DNA of 48,167 bases from Micavibrio sp. (lineage in GTDB: Bacteria > Pseudomonadota > Alphaproteobacteria > UBA9219), in assembly GCA_020718105.1 (NCBI GenBank), contig DYDA01000016.1:1-48167 (forward strand), in the 5' to 3' direction. Shown here in pieces: positions 26,836 to 34,123 of this stretch; positions within the stretch are counted from its first letter, which is position 1; the number at the start of each line of letters is the position of its first letter. The notes below the pieces were generated by a model, which saw nothing but the letters and a program-made list of their open reading frames with translations, was not told where the DNA came from and made no database searches. Made by a program: the position numbers and the translations under genes.

Positions 26836-27660
26836 TTAGATAGTATCATTAATTTCTTGCTTAAGGCACAACAAATCAATCCACGCCTGTCTTTTGGCTG
26901 ATGGTTGGCGAAGTAAATAAGAGGGATGATAAAACGGCAAACAACGAATTTTCTCTTTCACCGGATCACCAAGGCAAGGGCTGTACTCTGCCCATTGCCC
27001 GCGCTTTTTGGAAAAAGGCTCTTTGGTTCGCAAGAGAGTCTTGGTCGCAAGCTGCCCCAGCACGACAAGAATTTGGGGCTGAACCAAAGAGATATGCTTC
27101 TCGGTAAAAGGCAAGCAGGCCTCAACCTCAACTTCGCTGGGAGAGCGATTGCCAGGGGGGCGCCAAAAAACAAGGTTGGCCAGATAAACGGCATCGCGAT
27201 CAAGCCCTATAGACGCCAACATTTTATCAAGCAATCGGCCACTTTCGCCAACAAATGGAAGGCCTTGACGATCTTCATCCTCGGCAGGGACGTCGCCCAC
27301 GATCATAATTTTAGCCTTGGGATTACCCGCTGCAAAAACAAGATTCATCGCCGTGGCTTTAAGACTACAGCCATCAAACCCAGCCAAGGCCGTCTTCAAC
27401 TCATCAAGCGTTGTCGCCGCCAAGGGTTCTGCTGGCGGACGAACAGGTTGAGGCGCAGCAGCAGGCTTGAATAAAACGGAAGAAAGAGGCGTAACAGAAG
27501 GCACAGGAAGAGGTGAGCTGTCCATAACGCTGATAGGGGCGCTGGCAGCGGCCACACGGCCCTTCCATTGCATAAAGCCCGCCTCTAGGCCAATCGCTTC
27601 GTCAGCGCCCGCCTCGACCTGCCAAGCCAAGGCCGCCGTTGTTGATAAAAAATGCTCCAT
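26836..27660 (-). CDS. Uracil-DNA glycosylase, family 4 type
   Basis: A 274-residue base-excision repair enzyme of the iron-sulfur UDG family. The first 80 residues are an Ala/Pro-rich extension common in alphaproteobacterial members. Core motifs: [16 protein letters not shown], then [27 protein letters not shown] and the late motif HPSYLL (245-250). The usual GEAPG loop reads GDVPA here (122-126), an unusual change in the active-site region. Candidate cluster cysteines are C98, C182, C229 and C240. The start at ATG 27660 is preferred over a longer frame that runs toward 27714 without a ribosome site; its own site is weak. Confidence 0.85.
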   Translation of the reverse strand: MEHFLSTTAALAWQVEAGADEAIGLEAGFMQWKGRVAAASAPISVMDSSPLPVPSVTPLSSVLFKPAAAPQPVRPPAEPLAATTLDELKTALAGFDGCSLKATAMNLVFAAGNPKAKIMIVGDVPAEDEDRQGLPFVGESGRLLDKMLASIGLDRDAVYLANLVFWRPPGNRSPSEVEVEACLPFTEKHISLVQPQILVVLGQLATKTLLRTKEPFSKKRGQWAEYSPCLGDPVKEKIRCLPFYHPSYLLRQPSAKRQAWIDLLCLKQEINDTI

Positions 27661-27769
27661 AGCTTTAGTTTTGAAGGGAAAGAGGAAAAACCGCAAGGAT
27701 TCTCTGTCCCCCATACCCCCATGCCGAAAAGACTCCCGTTTTTAGGCCTTTTGCAGTATAGTTCTTGGT

Positions 27770-27930
27770 GGAAGGTTTCTGCGTGGCGCGACAGCATCAA
27801 AATCCCCGGGGCCCTAATGATACACCTCTGGGAGCTGTCCCTGACTAAGGCTGTGGCCTTGGATACATGGCACCCACCTGCAAACTGCAGGCCACGGAGG
27901 ATTGCATGACACCGGCCAAGGCGGGGCCTT
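27770..27930 (+). ncRNA. ssrS: Probable 6S RNA
   Basis: A gene-free stretch that folds like 6S RNA, the promoter mimic that sequesters RNA polymerase. A long irregular rod closes on the hairpin AAGGCTGTGGCCTT; the segment GGGAGCTGTCC pairs with GGATACATGGCACCC. The 3' side of the putative bubble forms a small hairpin (CCTGCAAACTGCAGG), as in known 6S RNAs, and outer pairing (AATCC with GGATT, CAT with ATG) closes the base. A -10 box TATAGT at 27757-27762 would start it near 27770; AAGGCGGGGCCTT plus a pyrimidine run ends it near 27930. Identification is by structure, not by alignment. Confidence 0.6.
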
Positions 27931-28022
27931 CCTCTTTTCTAGAATTTATAGATTGTTTTGCTCTCTCCAGCGCCCTATTTTCTTACTGAATCATGGCCCC
28001 CTGAATTAAAAGGTCTGACAAA

Positions 28023-28844
28023 ATGTCTCGCGACTTTATAAAAATGCATGGCCTTGGCAATGACTTTGTCATTATCGACGGGCGCGCCGACGGGTTTTTA
28101 CCCGACAAGGCCTTTTGTCTGCGTGTGGCTGATCGCCATCGCGGCGTGGGCTATGACCAGCTTATAGTCCTTGCCCCACCCCAAGACCCGACCGCTGACC
28201 TTTATATGCATATGTACAATGCCGATGGCTCTATCGCAGGCGCATGCGGGAACGCGACGCGCTGCGTAGCGCATCTTCTGTTCAAAGAAACAAGGCGCAC
28301 CTCTGGCGTGATCCAAACCATCGCAGGGCTGCTTAAGGTCTGGCAAGAAACCGAAACATTGATCGCTGTGGATTTTGGTCCGCCGCGCCTGCTTTCACAA
28401 GAAATTCCCTTGGCCGAGGCCATCGACACACTTAGCGTCCCCATGGCGGGGCATGACGTTCCGCCCGCCTGCTGCGTGAGCATGGGCAACCCCCATGCCG
28501 TCTTTTTTGTCCCCGATGTTTTGGCGATTCCCTTGGCAACCATCGGCCCCAAGTTAGAGCATCACCCCCTCTTCCCAGAGCGTTGCAATATTGAGTTTGC
28601 TCAGGTTTTAACGCCGAAAACCCTGCGTATGCGGGTGTGGGAGCGCGGCACAGGCATTACCGAAGCCTGCGGCTCTGGCGCTTGTGCCACGCTTGTGGCA
28701 GCGGTAAGACGCGGCTTAAGCGAGCGTAAGGCCGAGGTTCTGCTGGACGGAGGCTCCCTCACGATTGAATGGCGCGAAGCCGATGGGCATGTTATTCTTA
28801 TTGGGCCAACGGCGCTTAGCTTTCAAGGCACGCTTTTTCTATAA
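28023..28844 (+). CDS. dapF: Diaminopimelate epimerase
   Basis: Interconverts LL- and meso-diaminopimelate, giving the precursor for lysine (via lysA at the left of the window) and for peptidoglycan. The 273-residue length is normal. The two catalytic cysteines are C75 in AGACGNATRCVAH and C216 in TEACGSGACATLVAAV; the opening KMHGLGNDFVIID is diagnostic. It starts with ATG 28023 about 90 nt past the probable 6S RNA. In many relatives dapF is followed by a MiaB-like gene and ftsY; here a DUF1189 gene follows. Confidence 0.97.
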   Translation: MSRDFIKMHGLGNDFVIIDGRADGFLPDKAFCLRVADRHRGVGYDQLIVLAPPQDPTADLYMHMYNADGSIAGACGNATRCVAHLLFKETRRTSGVIQTIAGLLKVWQETETLIAVDFGPPRLLSQEIPLAEAIDTLSVPMAGHDVPPACCVSMGNPHAVFFVPDVLAIPLATIGPKLEHHPLFPERCNIEFAQVLTPKTLRMRVWERGTGITEACGSGACATLVAAVRRGLSERKAEVLLDGGSLTIEWREADGHVILIGPTALSFQGTLFL

Positions 28845-28889
28845 CCAACCGCGCCCCCACAGCGTACACCTTTAAAAAATGGAAAGACG

Positions 28890-29696
28890 ATGATGATCCT
28901 GCCCTCTTTTTTCTCTTTTCTCAAAGATATCCCACAGACGTTCTATTCCTCTGGTTTTTATCAAAGATTGTTGCTTTCTGGGAAAGGATGGGGCTTTGGC
29001 TTTATCTTAGTCGCAACCCTCATCAGCGCGATTCAAATCAACTTTATCTTTCTGCCCGCTATGCGCCCATTGATGGAAGAAGCCACCGCGCTTTTTCAAA
29101 ACCTTCCCGAAGTCACGCTTGAGAACGGGACATTAATCGTCCAAGGGGAAACCCCACAGACGTTCGCCCTCTTAGAAAAAGAAGCAAATGGCCCCCTGAT
29201 CTTTGTCATCGATACGCGTATCGATATGACGGACGAGGCCGCCTTACAAAAGAAAATGGCGGAAGAAAAAATCCTTTTCATCGCAGGGAAAGATCATTTT
29301 GTTATTTATAACGCTGAACAAAAGACCATAAAAATAAGCGCCTTTGATCCCGCACAAAACGTAACCATGACCCACGAAAAATGGGTTGCCTTGGGTGAAA
29401 AAATAAAGGCGTTCCTTTTGCCCCTCTCCTCCTTTACGCTGATGGGCTTGCTCTTAATGACCCATCTTTTCACGGCTTTTTTAGGGGCACTTCTTATCTT
29501 GATTGTTGCGCCGCTTTTCAAGTTGCGCCCCATTCTGCCTGACGCCATGCGTCTTGCCTCTGCCGCCAAAATCCCCGTTGCCGTTATTTTTCTGATAGCA
29601 ACGCCTTATCCTCCGTTTCAGGTCGCCATTTGGTTCGGCTTTGTCGCTTTTGGTCTTTTATCGGCGCGGCAAGGGCAAAAAATAACGCAAGGATGA
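28890..29696 (+). CDS. DUF1189 family membrane protein
   Basis: A 268-residue protein resembling the DUF1189 family. One membrane segment lies near residues 33-57 and three more in the last 100 residues (about 172-200, 205-215, 228-258), separated by an extracytoplasmic domain of about 110 residues. The opening FLKDIPQTFYSSGFYQRLLL fits the family. Function unknown. A GGAAAG purine run precedes tandem ATG codons. It lies 45 bp after dapF on the same strand and could be in the same transcript; the rodZ promoter follows it. Confidence 0.72.
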   Translation: MMILPSFFSFLKDIPQTFYSSGFYQRLLLSGKGWGFGFILVATLISAIQINFIFLPAMRPLMEEATALFQNLPEVTLENGTLIVQGETPQTFALLEKEANGPLIFVIDTRIDMTDEAALQKKMAEEKILFIAGKDHFVIYNAEQKTIKISAFDPAQNVTMTHEKWVALGEKIKAFLLPLSSFTLMGLLLMTHLFTAFLGALLILIVAPLFKLRPILPDAMRLASAAKIPVAVIFLIATPYPPFQVAIWFGFVAFGLLSARQGQKITQG

Positions 29697-29699
29697 CTG

Positions 29700-29726
29700 T
29701 TGTCTTAGATCAAAATGTCTTATAAT
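29700..29726 (+). promoter_or_regulatory. Promoter of rodZ-ispG
   Basis: A perfect -10 TATAAT at 29721-29726 is preceded by TTGTCT at 29700-29705, a spacing of 15 that is short for sigma-70. The inferred start near 29733 gives a leader of about 30 nt to the rodZ ATG. Confidence 0.5.
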
Positions 29727-29762
29727 CCCTTTTCCCCGTAACAACGTACTTTGAAACATCTT

Positions 29763-30866
29763 ATGGCTTCGAAACGACCCCCAAACCGCCCCTCTGCGCC
29801 GCAAGCGCCAACGTCTCAGTCAGAAAGTGCGCCAGCACCGTCCATGACTCCCTTGCCGCCAAGCCGCACCGTGGCCGGTGATGGGCAAAGGATTGGCGAT
29901 ATTCTTCGGCGCGTGCGCGAACATCGCGATGAAGATATCGAGTCAATCTCGGACTATTTGCGCATTCGTCCCTCCTATCTTTATGCCCTTGAGAACAGCC
30001 AGTACGAAGCTTTGCCCGCCGATGCCTATGTCATCGGCTTTTTGCGCACCTATGCGCTTTATCTGGGGCTCGATGGGCGCGGAGCGATTGATCAATACCG
30101 CCGAGAAATGGCGGGACGGCGGCGCAAGCCTCAACTGTCTATGCCTCAACCCATGTCAGAAGGCCAATCCCCAACGATGGCCTTGCTTCTTGGCGCGGCG
30201 CTGGCCACTTTGCTTGTCTATGGCCTTTGGTATGCCCTATCAACACCCGATAAGGCTGTGGTTGAACAACCCTTGTCCCTGCCCAAAATCACACAAGAAA
30301 TAACGCCACAAGAGGGGGTTCCTCTTCAAGAAACTAGCAGCGCGTCGCCTTTACAAGAGATCGTCCCTATCGTCATTCAGCCCAACGAAACAAAGGCCGA
30401 AGAAAAAAATAAATCTATAGAAAAAGCGACGCCCTCTGCAACAGAGGCTGCGCCCTCAACGCCACCCTTGAAAAAAAGTGAGCCAGAAAAAAATAAAAAG
30501 GAAGCTCCAGCCAATAAAGAGAGTGCATCGCCGCCCCCCGCCCCGCCTACCGTAAAAAGCGAAGACACAAGCAAAGCGCCCCTAACCCTTCGCGCCGATA
30601 AGGAAAGCTGGGTTCTGGTCACCGACAGCAAGGGCGTGACCGTCTTTGACCGCACGATGAAGGCGGGCGAAACTTACACCGTCCCCACAGGCAAAGGGCT
30701 TAGCCTTACAACCGGCAACGCAGACGGCATCGTTTTTTCGGCAGGTGGAGCCGACCTTCCCAAGTTGCGCTCTGCAGGGCGCGTTGTCCGCGCTGTTCCA
30801 CTGGATACGGATAAACTTAAAGCGCGTTTGGCAAAAACAGACTCCACAACAGACCCTCAAGAATAA
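29763..30866 (+). CDS. rodZ: RodZ-like cell-shape protein (HTH + TM + DUF4115)
   Basis: A 367-residue bitopic membrane protein. A Cro/XRE-like helix-turn-helix occupies about residues 40-110 (IGDILRRVREHRDEDIESIS, LRIRPSYLYALE). One membrane span lies near residues 140-162 (ALLLGAALATLLVYGLWYAL). A long Pro/Lys/Glu-rich periplasmic linker follows, then the DUF4115 domain (LRADKESWVLVTDSKGVTVF) at the C-terminus. RodZ anchors MreB to the membrane in the elongasome. I prefer ATG 29763 over the TTG at 29751. It is 15 bp upstream of ispG, a pairing conserved in proteobacteria. Confidence 0.92.
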   Translation: MASKRPPNRPSAPQAPTSQSESAPAPSMTPLPPSRTVAGDGQRIGDILRRVREHRDEDIESISDYLRIRPSYLYALENSQYEALPADAYVIGFLRTYALYLGLDGRGAIDQYRREMAGRRRKPQLSMPQPMSEGQSPTMALLLGAALATLLVYGLWYALSTPDKAVVEQPLSLPKITQEITPQEGVPLQETSSASPLQEIVPIVIQPNETKAEEKNKSIEKATPSATEAAPSTPPLKKSEPEKNKKEAPANKESASPPPAPPTVKSEDTSKAPLTLRADKESWVLVTDSKGVTVFDRTMKAGETYTVPTGKGLSLTTGNADGIVFSAGGADLPKLRSAGRVVRAVPLDTDKLKARLAKTDSTTDPQE

Positions 30867-30881
30867 ACAAGGAAAGCCTCT

Positions 30882-32006
30882 ATGGATCAACTCAACGACA
30901 TCAACGCCCATCGCCCATGGAAAAAAATCACACGCCGCAAGACCCGCCAGATCATGGTTGGCAACGTGCCTGTTGGTGGCGATGCGCCCATCACTGTTCA
31001 GTCCATGACCAACACGCTGACATCAGACACGCAAGCAACGATTGAGCAAATCCGTCGCATGGAGGCCGTGGGCGTCGATATTGTGCGTTGCTCATGCCCC
31101 GACGAAGAATCCACCACCGCACTGAAGGAAATCGTCAAGGCTGTTTCCGTTCCCGTCATCGCCGACATTCATTTTCACTATAAGCGCGGCATCGAAGCGG
31201 CGCAGGCGGGCGCGGCGTGCCTTCGCATCAATCCGGGCAACATTGGCTCGGCCGAACGCGTGGCAGAAATTGTCCAAGCCGCCAAGGACCACAACTGCTC
31301 AATCCGCATCGGCGTCAACGCAGGCTCTCTTGAGCAAGAACTGCTTGAAAAATACGGAGAGCCTTGCCCCGAAGCGATGGTGGAAAGCGCGATGGCGCAC
31401 GCCCGCATTCTTGAAGATCACGACTTCTTCAACTTTAAAATCAGCGTCAAAGCCTCAGACGTTTTTCTGGCCGTTGCCGCCTATCGCGGCCTTGCCGCTG
31501 CTTGCGATTATCCTTTGCATGTTGGCGTAACCGAAGCAGGCGGCCTTCGCACGGGCACGGTTAAAAGCTCTATCGGCATGGGGCTCTTATTGGCCGAAGG
31601 CATTGGCGATACGATCCGCGTTTCTCTTTCTGCCGAGCCGGAAGAGGAAGTGCGCGTCGGCTATGAGATTCTTAAATCCATGGGGCTGCGCTCACGCGGT
31701 ATCACCATTGTCTCATGCCCCACCTGCGCGCGCAGGCGCTATGACGTGATCAAAACCGTTCAACTTCTTGAAGAACGTCTTGCCCACATCACAACGCCGC
31801 TCACCGTTTCCGTGATCGGTTGCGTTGTCAACGGGCCGGGCGAGGCCATGCACACCGACATCGGCATCACAGGCGGCGGCAACAACACGCACCAGATTTA
31901 TATCAAGGGCGTTGCCGATCATCGTTTAAAAGACGGCAATATTGTTGAACACTTGGCCGAGCTTGTCGAAAAACGCGTGGCTGAGATCGAAGCGGAAAAG
32001 AAATAG
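30882..32006 (+). CDS. ispG: 4-hydroxy-3-methylbut-2-enyl diphosphate synthase
   Basis: The iron-sulfur enzyme that makes HMBPP from methylerythritol cyclodiphosphate in the MEP isoprenoid pathway. Of 374 residues, the N-terminal barrel begins with the conserved [11 protein letters not shown] and contains [11 protein letters not shown] and LRINPGNIG. The 4Fe-4S ligands are in [12 protein letters not shown] and [12 protein letters not shown] near the C-terminus. Standard two-domain bacterial length. It directly follows rodZ and shares its promoter. Confidence 0.97.
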   Translation: MDQLNDINAHRPWKKITRRKTRQIMVGNVPVGGDAPITVQSMTNTLTSDTQATIEQIRRMEAVGVDIVRCSCPDEESTTALKEIVKAVSVPVIADIHFHYKRGIEAAQAGAACLRINPGNIGSAERVAEIVQAAKDHNCSIRIGVNAGSLEQELLEKYGEPCPEAMVESAMAHARILEDHDFFNFKISVKASDVFLAVAAYRGLAAACDYPLHVGVTEAGGLRTGTVKSSIGMGLLLAEGIGDTIRVSLSAEPEEEVRVGYEILKSMGLRSRGITIVSCPTCARRRYDVIKTVQLLEERLAHITTPLTVSVIGCVVNGPGEAMHTDIGITGGGNNTHQIYIKGVADHRLKDGNIVEHLAELVEKRVAEIEAEKK

Positions 32007-32149
32007 CCCCCTTCCACGTCAAGAGTTGGCGTTTGGGGTAAGAAAAAAGGGGATGGGCAGGGACAGGCTCCGGCGCGATAGCCCTAGACAGGTTCCTCTG
32101 CTTTCTATAGACAAAAGCAACATGATAGATAACAAAGGAATCGCTCCCC

Positions 32150-33067
32150 ATGTTCTTGCGCCCTTGGAATTTCATTCCCCACAATACGAAAATCGACTTT
32201 GTCGCTAAACGCTGGTGGGGTTTTTCTGCGACGTTGCTTTTGACCCTCGCCACCGTTATTTCTTTGGCGCTCAACGGGTTAAACCTTGGCATTGATTTTA
32301 AGGGCGGCATTTTGATCGAGGCCAAGGCGCCACAAGCGGTTGATTTAGCCACCTTACGCGGGGCTCTTGGCTCCCTCAACCTTGGTGAAGTGACCTTGCA
32401 AGAGTTTGGCAGCCCCACCGATGTTTTGATCAGCGTGCAACGTCAAGAAGGCGATGAAACCGCCCAGCAACGCGCCGTTCAACTTATCCGCGAGAAAATG
32501 GGAACCAGCTATGAATACCGCCGCGTTGAAGTCGTCGGCCCCACTGTCGGCAAAGAGCTTTTTCAAGCCGGTGTTTTAGCCACCTTCTTTGCCGTTCTGG
32601 CCATCGCCATTTATGTCGGCTTTCGCTTTGAATGGCAATTTGGCGTTGCCGCCTTTACTGCCACGTTGCACGATGTGTTGGTGACCGTAGGCCTTTATTC
32701 CGTCTTTCAGCTTGATTTTAATTTGACGGCTATTGCCGCTCTTTTGACGCTGGCGGGCTATTCCATCAACGACACAGTCGTCGTTTTCGATCGCATTCGC
32801 GAAACGCTGCGCCGCCACAAAGCCACTAATTTGAAAGACGTCATCAACGATTCCGTCAATCAAACGCTCTCACGCACCCTTATGACGGCGGGGGTCACGA
32901 TTTTGGCGCTTCTCCCCCTTCTTATTTCTGGCGGTCCAACACTGTTCAACTTCTCGGTCGCGATCACGTGGGGCATTTTGGTGGGAACCTATTCCTCCAT
33001 CTATGTGGCGGCGTCCTTCCTTCTTTACATGCCTCCCTTGCGCCGGATCGACCTTAAGAAAAAATAA
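32150..33067 (+). CDS. secF: Protein translocase subunit SecF
   Basis: A 305-residue membrane protein with six segments that, with SecD, uses proton motive force to aid preprotein export. Visible signatures are LGIDFKGGILIEAK after the first segment and LTLAGYSINDTVVVFDRIRE near residue 200. AAGGAA lies before ATG 32150. SecF is normally encoded right after secD; here secD is not in the window, so secF stands alone. Its stop region overlaps the end of the convergent prepilin peptidase by 14 bp. The 143-bp gap after ispG shows no clear promoter. Confidence 0.95.
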   Translation: MFLRPWNFIPHNTKIDFVAKRWWGFSATLLLTLATVISLALNGLNLGIDFKGGILIEAKAPQAVDLATLRGALGSLNLGEVTLQEFGSPTDVLISVQRQEGDETAQQRAVQLIREKMGTSYEYRRVEVVGPTVGKELFQAGVLATFFAVLAIAIYVGFRFEWQFGVAAFTATLHDVLVTVGLYSVFQLDFNLTAIAALLTLAGYSINDTVVVFDRIRETLRRHKATNLKDVINDSVNQTLSRTLMTAGVTILALLPLLISGGPTLFNFSVAITWGILVGTYSSIYVAASFLLYMPPLRRIDLKKK

Positions 33068-33569
33068 GAAGCGCAAGCAGCAAGCCAAAAAACAAAAACG
33101 GCGCGAAATGAATATATTCATGCCCCGCATAAGTTGGGCTGAACCGTCGCCATAATTTACGAACACCCAGCCACAAAAGCCCCAGCCAAGAGGCGATCAC
33201 CCACGCCCAAGCAACAGGCGCAAGGCCAAATCCCAAAACGGCCAAAGCCGTCCATTTGACATCGCCAAAGCCAAACGCATCATGATTGGAAAGCCTGAGA
33301 TAAATATAATTGGCCAGCCTTAAAACGGCAACCGCCACCGCCGCATAAAGGAACTGCTGCCCCGCCACAAGCCATCCGCCATAGTAGGCCAGTGATAAAA
33401 GGGCGACCAGAAACATCCCCACCACGGGGAAATCGGGCACGCGCCCTGTCCGCGCATCAACCCACGACACCCACGCCAGCACAAACAAAATCAAAGACGG
33501 CACGAACCAAATAGGCTGCGGATACGAAGCCTTAAGAACAACCATGAGGGAAGGGATATCAAGCACCAT
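33054..33569 (-). CDS. A24 family prepilin peptidase (CpaA/TadV-like)
   Basis: A 171-residue polytopic aspartyl protease that cleaves type IV or Flp prepilin leaders. The two catalytic aspartates are in WVDARTGRVPD (near residue 38) and in the GxGD motif of AFGFGDVKW (near residue 103). The N-terminal methylase domain of PilD is absent, as in CpaA/TadV-type enzymes. About six membrane segments. No pilus genes are in the window, so its substrates are encoded elsewhere. It follows the coiled-coil gene by 9 bp on the same strand. Confidence 0.88.
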   Translation of the reverse strand: MVLDIPSLMVVLKASYPQPIWFVPSLILFVLAWVSWVDARTGRVPDFPVVGMFLVALLSLAYYGGWLVAGQQFLYAAVAVAVLRLANYIYLRLSNHDAFGFGDVKWTALAVLGFGLAPVAWAWVIASWLGLLWLGVRKLWRRFSPTYAGHEYIHFAPFLFFGLLLALLIFS

Positions 33570-33578
33570 GAAAGAACC

Positions 33579-34073
33579 CTATCCCACGGCTTTAAGCGGC
33601 TCAGGCTCTTGTTCATCAAAAGGCGCATCAGGATCAAACGGCTCTTTAGCGAGAAAAGCGTCTTCATGCGCGATCTGTCCCAAATCCCAAAGACGTTCGG
33701 CCGTCTCACGCGCCATCTCTTTCCATCGCGTCGTTTCGGCTTGGTTGAGCGTGAGCATTTGTTCCAAATCAAAGGCGCGTTTACGCCAAAATTCAATTTG
33801 AGTCGTCAGATTCTGATTTTGATCAACATGCGCGCTCAATTCATCATGCAACTGATCAATTTTGGCTTCCATTTGAACATTGATAGGCGAAAAGAAACCG
33901 CGAGTCAGAGAAAGCCCAGAACGCCGCGCCACCTGCGCCAAGTCGGAAAAAGACAAGCCATGACGCAACAAAATGCGACGCGCCATACGAAGCGCGCCCA
34001 AAGCCTCTCCCTCATGATCGGAATCGGCCAGCGCAAGGACTTTATCCAATTGATCAACCACTTTTTCGTTCAT
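33579..34073 (-). CDS. DUF2786-like N-terminus plus coiled coil protein
   Basis: A 164-residue protein. The first 50 residues (VLALADSDHEGEALGALRMA, RRILLRHGLSFSDL) resemble the DUF2786 domain found in phage- and plasmid-type proteins. Residues about 65-130 are a charged coiled coil (LHDELSAHVDQNQNLTTQIE), and the tail is acidic and Pro-rich. Function unknown. It lies between the Cdc48-like gene (50 bp upstream) and the prepilin peptidase on the same strand, so it may be co-expressed with the AAA protein and could be a partner or adaptor; that is inference from position only. Confidence 0.7.
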   Translation of the reverse strand: MNEKVVDQLDKVLALADSDHEGEALGALRMARRILLRHGLSFSDLAQVARRSGLSLTRGFFSPINVQMEAKIDQLHDELSAHVDQNQNLTTQIEFWRKRAFDLEQMLTLNQAETTRWKEMARETAERLWDLGQIAHEDAFLAKEPFDPDAPFDEQEPEPLKAVG

Positions 34074-34123
34074 CTCTTTTTCTTAGCATAAAAAGGAGAG
34101 GGAAAGAAGGGCAACATTGGACT

